Source: Rhodanobacteraceae bacterium (GTDB taxonomy: Bacteria > Pseudomonadota > Gammaproteobacteria > Xanthomonadales > Rhodanobacteraceae). From it: a stretch of 64,000 bases of DNA. The position numbers and the translations under genes were made by a program. The stretch covers positions 1 to 64,000 of the forward strand of contig SCQS01000008.1 in the NCBI GenBank assembly GCA_004299705.1, in the 5' to 3' direction. A model generated the notes under the pieces. That model saw only the letters and a program-made list of their open reading frames with translations. It did no database searches and was not told the DNA's origin. Below are positions 59,664 through 64,000 of this stretch, in pieces (position 1 is the first letter of the stretch; the number at the start of each line of letters is the position of its first letter).

Positions 59664-60431
59664 TCAGAGCTTGTAGCCGCCGCTCGCCTCGATCGTCTGG
59701 CCGGTCACCCAATGGCCTTCATCGGAAGCCAGGAACGCCACGACGGCGGCGATTTCCGAAGGCTCGCCAAAGCGTCCCAGCGCGATTTCGGCCTCGACCG
59801 ACTTTACGAGTTCGGGATTCTCCCGGAAGGCTGCATTCGCGTCCGTTCGCGTGTAGCCCGGCGCAACGGCGTTCGCGGTAATGCCGCGCGGCCCCAGCTC
59901 GGACGCGAGCGCATGTGTCAGGTTGTTGATGGCCGCTTTGGCCATCGAGTAGACGGGCGCGGCAGTCACGGGCTTGGTGGCGGCAGCGGAAGAGATGTTG
60001 ATGATGCGTCCGCCATCGGCGAGACGATCCAGAGCGGCCTGAACGATGAAGAAGGGCGCGCGGGCGTAAACCGCGATCAGGGTGTCCCAACTGTCCGGCG
60101 TCGCATCCTTGAAGCCAATCCAGCCGGAATTGCCCGCGTTGTTGACCAGAATGTCGAGGGCTTTGCTTCCGTTCCGCTTGGTGAACGCATCGTCGAGCTT
60201 TTCGAACAAGGCCGGGACGGTCGCCGGATCAACGAGGTCCGCGTGGATCGCGAACGCTGTGCCACCGGCTTTCCCGATGGCCGCGACCGCCTCGTCTGCG
60301 CCGGATTTGCTGGCGTTGTAGGTAAGCGCGACCGTGGCACCATCCTTGGCGAGACGTTCGGCGATGGCGCGGCCAATGCCCCGCGATGCACCAGTAACGA
60401 GAGCCGTCTTTCCTTTGAGGGAGTGTTTCAT
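59664..60431 (-). CDS. Short-chain dehydrogenase/reductase (SDR)
   Basis: A 255-residue classical SDR with the cofactor motif TGASRGIGRAIAERL, NNAG in ILVNNAGNSG, catalytic Ser in INISSAAATKP and the YSMAK (YxxxK) pair, then PGYTRTDANAAF. It lies between the broken SDR gene and the reductase gene on the same strand with gaps of 62 and 27 bp. Substrate unknown. Confidence 0.93.
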   Translation of the reverse strand: MKHSLKGKTALVTGASRGIGRAIAERLAKDGATVALTYNASKSGADEAVAAIGKAGGTAFAIHADLVDPATVPALFEKLDDAFTKRNGSKALDILVNNAGNSGWIGFKDATPDSWDTLIAVYARAPFFIVQAALDRLADGGRIINISSAAATKPVTAAPVYSMAKAAINNLTHALASELGPRGITANAVAPGYTRTDANAAFRENPELVKSVEAEIALGRFGEPSEIAAVVAFLASDEGHWVTGQTIEASGGYKL

Positions 60432-60493
60432 TTGATTTTCCTCGTGGGTGCGTGCAAAACCGGATCACTGGAGTGACCGGCTATCGCAGCGCG

Positions 60494-61179
60494 TCAGAGT
60501 TGTGCCAGCCCGCCGTCGACGGCGACCTCGCTGGCGGTCATGAAGCTGCTGTCCGGCGACGCGAGAAAGGCAGCCACCGCGCCGATCTCCGCCGGATCGG
60601 CCATGCGCTGGAGCGGAGTCATCGAGGCAAAGACCTTCTGACCCTCGCGCAGCGCTTCCTTCGCGAGTTCGGTCGCGGTCGCCCCGGGCGACAGCACGTT
60701 GACCCGGATGCCGGTGCCCTTCAGATCCTCCGCCCAGGCCGCGCGAGACTGCGCACGGCCGCCTTGCTCGCGCTGTAGGCGCTCATTGCCGGGGCACCCG
60801 TCGTGCCAACGCTCGATCCGGTCAGGATGATCGAACCACCCTTGCCCATCAGCGGCAACGCCTTCTGCACCGTGAAGATCGTTCCCTTCACGTTGGTGTC
60901 GAAGATTTCGTCGATGTGCTCGGCAGTGATCTCGCCGAGCGGCAGCGGGCTCCCCGCTCCGGCATTGGCGAAGACGATGTCGAGGCTTCCGCGTTCGGCC
61001 TTCACCGCCGCGTAGAGTCGATCGAGGTCGGCCACTGCAGCGTCGAGTGCTTCCTGCCGGCGGCCGAAGATGAAGACAAAGGCGCCTTCCTCGATGAAAC
61101 GCTTTGCCGCTGCGCGGCCAATGCCCGTGGCACCGCCGGTGATCACCGCGGTCTTTCCATTCAATTTGGTCGTGTTCAT
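60494..61179 (-). pseudogene. Second SDR gene, broken by a frameshift and an internal deletion
   Basis: The frame starts [20 protein letters not shown] and runs through [27 protein letters not shown] to about 60744, where it shifts: it ends in ARPGRRI, while the expected continuation [18 protein letters not shown]...VDGGLAQL is in another frame down to 60494. One missing base explains the shift. Also, [10 protein letters not shown] is followed directly by [11 protein letters not shown], about 17 residues short compared with the usual spacing in this family. Repaired, it would have about 228 residues instead of about 245. A sequencing error could explain the frameshift but not the deletion. 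Confidence 0.8.
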
Positions 61180-61293
61180 ATGCGTCGCCGGATCGGCGTC
61201 CTCTACAAAAATGTCGAGACACAATCTGGACCTCTTGACACATCAAAACAATTGACGAAACATTGCTGAATACGATCTACACTTTGGATATCC
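61180..61293. promoter_or_regulatory. Divergent promoter region between the SDR cluster and the LysR gene
   Basis: 114 bp, AT-richer than the surroundings, with TTGACACATCAAAACAATTG on the plus strand and ATTGTCAATTGTTTTGATG-like mirror parts (T-N11-A pattern typical of LysR boxes possible). The arrangement LysR / divergent target operon suggests regulation of the SDR cluster from here. Confidence 0.5.
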
Positions 61294-62256
61294 GTGCTCG
61301 ACGCCATCACCATCAATCAGTTGCGTGCGTTCGTCGCGGTATGCGATCAGGGAAGCTTCTCGGGCGCGGCGCGCAAGCTGAGGCGCGCGCAGTCGGCCAT
61401 CAGCCATGCAATCAAGGCTCTGGAAAGCGCCTTCGATGTCGAACTGTTCGAGCGCAACACCCGCAAGGCACAACTCACCGTTGCGGGGCGCAGCCTCTTG
61501 CCGGATGCACGTGCGGTGATCTCACGCACGGAGGAAATGAAGAACCGGGCCGGCGCGATTGCCAAGGTCGGAGCGCCACAGGTTTCGGTGGCGGTCGACG
61601 CCTACTTCCCGCGCGCGCACCTGATCGGTTGCTTGCGGACGCTGCAAGCGGCGTTCCCCACCGCGGCGATCAACCTGCGCATCACGACCATGCAGGGCGG
61701 CGAGAACATGGTGCTCGACGGGGTGTGTGCCCTGGCCGTCACGATCGATGACGTACCGGAGGTGAACCCGGATGCCATCGAACGGCGTTGGCTGCGCGAC
61801 GAGAGGATGGTGACGGTGTGCGCGCCGTCCCATCCGCTCGCTTCGGTACCGAAACCCGTCCCGAAGGACGAGTTTGGCCGACATATCCAGATCATCGTGA
61901 CGGACAACCAGCGTGGCGCGGAAAAGACCCAACAGGGCGTTGCCGGCAAGCGTCAGTGGCTGGTCAACGATCTCGGCGCCAAGCGTGACCTTCTCAAAGC
62001 CGGCCTCGGCTGGGGGCATTTGCCGCGGCACCTCGTCGCGGAGGATCTGGCGAGCCGACAGCTCGTCGAACTTGAACGCCGTGCCTGGCACATGCGTGCA
62101 CTCACGTTCGTTATCTCGCAGCGCCGGGGTTACGATCTCTCACCATGTGAGTCGCGACTGGTCGAGCTTCTTGGCAACGCGGATGCATCACAGGGAGAGC
62201 AAGTTGGCACTGCGTCGCCGGCAAGGCGCAAACGGCCGAAGGCCCGCCATGCGTGA
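61294..62256 (+). CDS. LysR-family transcriptional regulator
   Basis: A 320-residue regulator with a helix-turn-helix at about 8-65 (LRAFVAVCDQGSFSGAARKL, QSAISHAIKALESAF) and a substrate-binding domain from about 95. It starts with GTG at 61294. The C-terminus carries a basic tail (SPARRKRPKARHA). It is transcribed away from the SDR/reductase cluster and probably controls it. The ligand is unknown. Confidence 0.92.
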   Translation: MLDAITINQLRAFVAVCDQGSFSGAARKLRRAQSAISHAIKALESAFDVELFERNTRKAQLTVAGRSLLPDARAVISRTEEMKNRAGAIAKVGAPQVSVAVDAYFPRAHLIGCLRTLQAAFPTAAINLRITTMQGGENMVLDGVCALAVTIDDVPEVNPDAIERRWLRDERMVTVCAPSHPLASVPKPVPKDEFGRHIQIIVTDNQRGAEKTQQGVAGKRQWLVNDLGAKRDLLKAGLGWGHLPRHLVAEDLASRQLVELERRAWHMRALTFVISQRRGYDLSPCESRLVELLGNADASQGEQVGTASPARRKRPKARHA

Positions 62257-62303
62257 GCGACGCACCGTTTGCAAAGCCGGGGCAGGTTTGACCGGCACCC
62301 TGC

Positions 62304-63293
62304 TCAGGACGCCTTACAGCTCGCGCCCGCGCCATCCGTTTTAGCCAACCGATCCAGCCACACTTCCAGACCCTGCGCGTTGATCTCGGCGTCCATGTCG
62401 AGCAGTTCGCGCTGACGCGCCTCCGGCAACGGATTCCTGCGTGCGCGCAATTGGTCGAGGTGGTAGTCCATCAACGCCGTGTAAATGCGCGCGTGCCGAT
62501 CCGTTGCTGACGCATTGGCGCGGGCGATGCGCTGGTACGCGGCCAGCGCCTCGCGCAGGTCGGCCGCGAGCTTCCGCACGGTATCGATGCGGCTGTAGTG
62601 GGTCAGGTAAATGTGCTCGGGTGATTTCGCCAGCAGGCGATCCAGCGTGACGGTCCAGGCCTCGGGGTCGAACTGCACCGGGCTGGTGGTCGGAATCAGG
62701 TACGCGCCGGCCACGTCGTCGAATTCGCGGTACGACAGGCCGAACACGTCGCCGGTGAACCAGCCGCGGCTGGCTGCGTCCCAGATCGCATAGTGATGGC
62801 GGGCGTGACCGGGGGCATCGATGAACTGCAACTCACGTTCGCCAAGGGTGAGCGAAAAATCGCGGTCGGATGCGACATCGGCCACGATCACCCGTGACTC
62901 CGGCACCGACACGATTTCGCCATAGGTCGCCAGCATGGCTTCCGGCCCGTACACCGCGGTGGCGCCGGCGATCAGCTGCGATGGATCGATCATGTGACGT
63001 GCGCCGCGCGGATGGATCACCATGCGCGCGTTCGGCAATTCGCGCAGCAGCGCACCCGCGCCGCCCGCGTGGTCGAGGTGCACGTGGGTCGGCATCACGT
63101 AGTCGACCGAGCTGCGCGCGACACCGAGTTCGTCCAGCACCCGCAGCAGGTGCGGCACCGACAGGCTGGTGCCCGCTTCCACGAATGCGTGATGGCCATC
63201 GCCGCCGACCAGGTAGCACGCGGCCATGCGCGGCCTGACCTGTTGCGTATCGATGCAGACGATGTCGTCGTTCAATCGCTGGTAATGCGCCAT
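62304..63293 (-). CDS. Metallo-beta-lactamase-fold hydrolase
   Basis: A 329-residue enzyme with the zinc-binding motif THVHLDHAGGAG, the His of GHARHHYAIWD and the Asp in FTGDVFGLSY, then LTHYSRI with the last metal His. The extra C-terminal 100 residues are helical. Family members include lactonases and glyoxalase-like enzymes; the substrate cannot be told. It is a single gene convergent with the LysR gene. Confidence 0.88.
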   Translation of the reverse strand: MAHYQRLNDDIVCIDTQQVRPRMAACYLVGGDGHHAFVEAGTSLSVPHLLRVLDELGVARSSVDYVMPTHVHLDHAGGAGALLRELPNARMVIHPRGARHMIDPSQLIAGATAVYGPEAMLATYGEIVSVPESRVIVADVASDRDFSLTLGERELQFIDAPGHARHHYAIWDAASRGWFTGDVFGLSYREFDDVAGAYLIPTTSPVQFDPEAWTVTLDRLLAKSPEHIYLTHYSRIDTVRKLAADLREALAAYQRIARANASATDRHARIYTALMDYHLDQLRARRNPLPEARQRELLDMDAEINAQGLEVWLDRLAKTDGAGASCKAS

Positions 63294-63335
63294 CCCGATC
63301 TCCGAGTGTTATTGCCCATTATGGAAGGTTTGATT

Positions 63336-63430
63336 CAGTTGGCCGTTCACCCTTCGATACCTCAGGGCGAACGGCCAACTTGTGGATTCCGTTTGTGGTG
63401 AGGTATCGAACCACGAACGGGCCGGTCAAG
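63336..63430. repeat. Palindromic repeat, family G (GTTCGCCCTGAGGTATCGAA type)
   Basis: TTGGCCGTTC and GAACGGCCAA form a 10-bp perfect hairpin at 63339-63380, containing CCCTTCGATACCTCAGGGCG; a second inverted piece GGTATCGAACCACGAACGG follows. It fills the spacer between the metallo-beta-lactamase-fold gene and rlmD. Confidence 0.7.
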
Positions 63431-63464
63431 AACCAAGCCATCCTCGTGCAACCGCACGGGCTTA

Positions 63465-64000
63465 CTATCGTTCGAACAAGGCAATCGACTCGACATGCGC
63501 GGTATGCGGAAACATGTCCATCACGCCGGCGGCTTCGAGCTTGAATCCGTGCGTGCGCACCAGTTCGCCGGCGTCGCGCGCCAGCGACGCCGGATGGCAC
63601 GACACGTACACGACCCGCCGCACCGATTTGCCTGGCAGTTGCTTCAGCAGTTCCTCGGCGCCGCTGCGTGGCGGATCGAGCAGCATCAGATCCCAATCCG
63701 CGCGCGCCCACGCACTGCCGCGCACCTCGCCGGCGAGATCGCCGACATGGAACTCCGCATTGCCGATGCCGTTGGCCGCCGCGTTGGCACGCGCGCGCTC
63801 AACCAGCCCGGTGTCGCCCTCCACTCCGCATACGTACCCCGCGCTGCGCGCGATCGGCAGGCTGAAATTGCCGAGGCCGCAGAACAAATCCAACACACGA
63901 TCGTCTTGAGCTGGCGCGAGCAAGGCCAGTGTGTGCTCGATCATCTTCTGGTTGATGCGCGCATTCACTTGCAGGAAATCCAGCGGCGTGAACGCCAATT
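63465..64000 (-). CDS. rlmD: 23S rRNA (uracil1939-C5)-methyltransferase, C-terminal part (runs off the window)
   Basis: About 178 residues of the C-terminal half of RlmD/RumA. Seen: [20 protein letters not shown], the SAM site [29 protein letters not shown] and the catalytic Cys in [14 protein letters not shown], ending VESIALFER. The N-terminal TRAM domain and iron-sulfur Cys lie outside the window. The reading frame is open to the edge. Confidence 0.93.
   Translation of the reverse strand, partial: LAFTPLDFLQVNARINQKMIEHTLALLAPAQDDRVLDLFCGLGNFSLPIARSAGYVCGVEGDTGLVERARANAAANGIGNAEFHVGDLAGEVRGSAWARADWDLMLLDPPRSGAEELLKQLPGKSVRRVVYVSCHPASLARDAGELVRTHGFKLEAAGVMDMFPHTAHVESIALFER

Overview
The window is GC-rich, densely packed gammaproteobacterial chromosome. 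Gene order and protein types point to the Xanthomonadales (Lysobacterales), probably Rhodanobacteraceae or a near relative: tRNA-Tyr/Gly/Thr-tuf; ychF-pth-rplY-prs-lolB; hemA-prfA followed by an O-GlcNAc-transferase-like gene; eno-kdsA-pyrG; lptD-surA-pdxA-rsmA-apaG-apaH; and a methionine synthase split over two genes. This placement is inferred from synteny and protein recognition only.

Layout. 1-1334: start of tuf, three intact tRNA genes and damaged tRNA-Tyr copies. 1335-6551: a four-gene chaperone-usher fimbrial operon. 6658-7561: two small exported proteins. 7873-14469 (minus): ychF, pth, rplY, prs, tRNA-Gln, lolB and a TPR lipoprotein. 14623-19621 (plus): hemA-prfA-GT41 glycosyltransferase-moaB, the first three overlapping. 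19695-21749 (minus): acylphosphatase, a TlpA-like thioredoxin and YihY. 21797-24380 (plus): wrbA, DUF2069 and an AidB-like dehydrogenase. 24392-29419 (minus): tgt, queA, a DesR/DesK-like two-component pair and an ICMT-like methyltransferase. 29639-31664: class III aminotransferase and psiF. 31754-38733 (minus): yqaA, pcm, surE, ftsB, eno, kdsA, pyrG. 38942-48081 (plus): aminopeptidase P, lptD, surA, pdxA, rsmA, apaG, apaH. 48182-54602: acyl-CoA dehydrogenase, an ArsR-methyltransferase (SahR-like) regulator and split metH. 54724-58639: two small membrane proteins, tRNA-Val, a quinone oxidoreductase and an acyl-CoA synthetase. 58716-63293: a more accessory stretch with two reductase genes, one broken SDR gene, a LysR regulator and a metallo-beta-lactamase-fold protein. 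63465-64000: 3' part of rlmD.

Two themes stand out. First, ispD, ispF and truD are missing between ftsB and surE, and ispE is missing between lolB and prs, although the flanking genes are intact and in conserved order. Three consecutive MEP-pathway enzymes have therefore left their usual slots, which suggests isoprenoids may be made by another route or that the genes have moved. Second, at least seven families of short palindromic repeats fill the intergenic gaps and intrude into genes: one sits in frame inside metH, one interrupts a tRNA-Tyr copy, and others supply the stop codon or last residues of tgt, queA, pdxA, kdsA, apaH, an acyl-CoA dehydrogenase and a response regulator.

Most operons are tight, with ATGA or GTGA stop-start overlaps. 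No CRISPR array, rRNA gene, complete prophage or transposase gene was seen.
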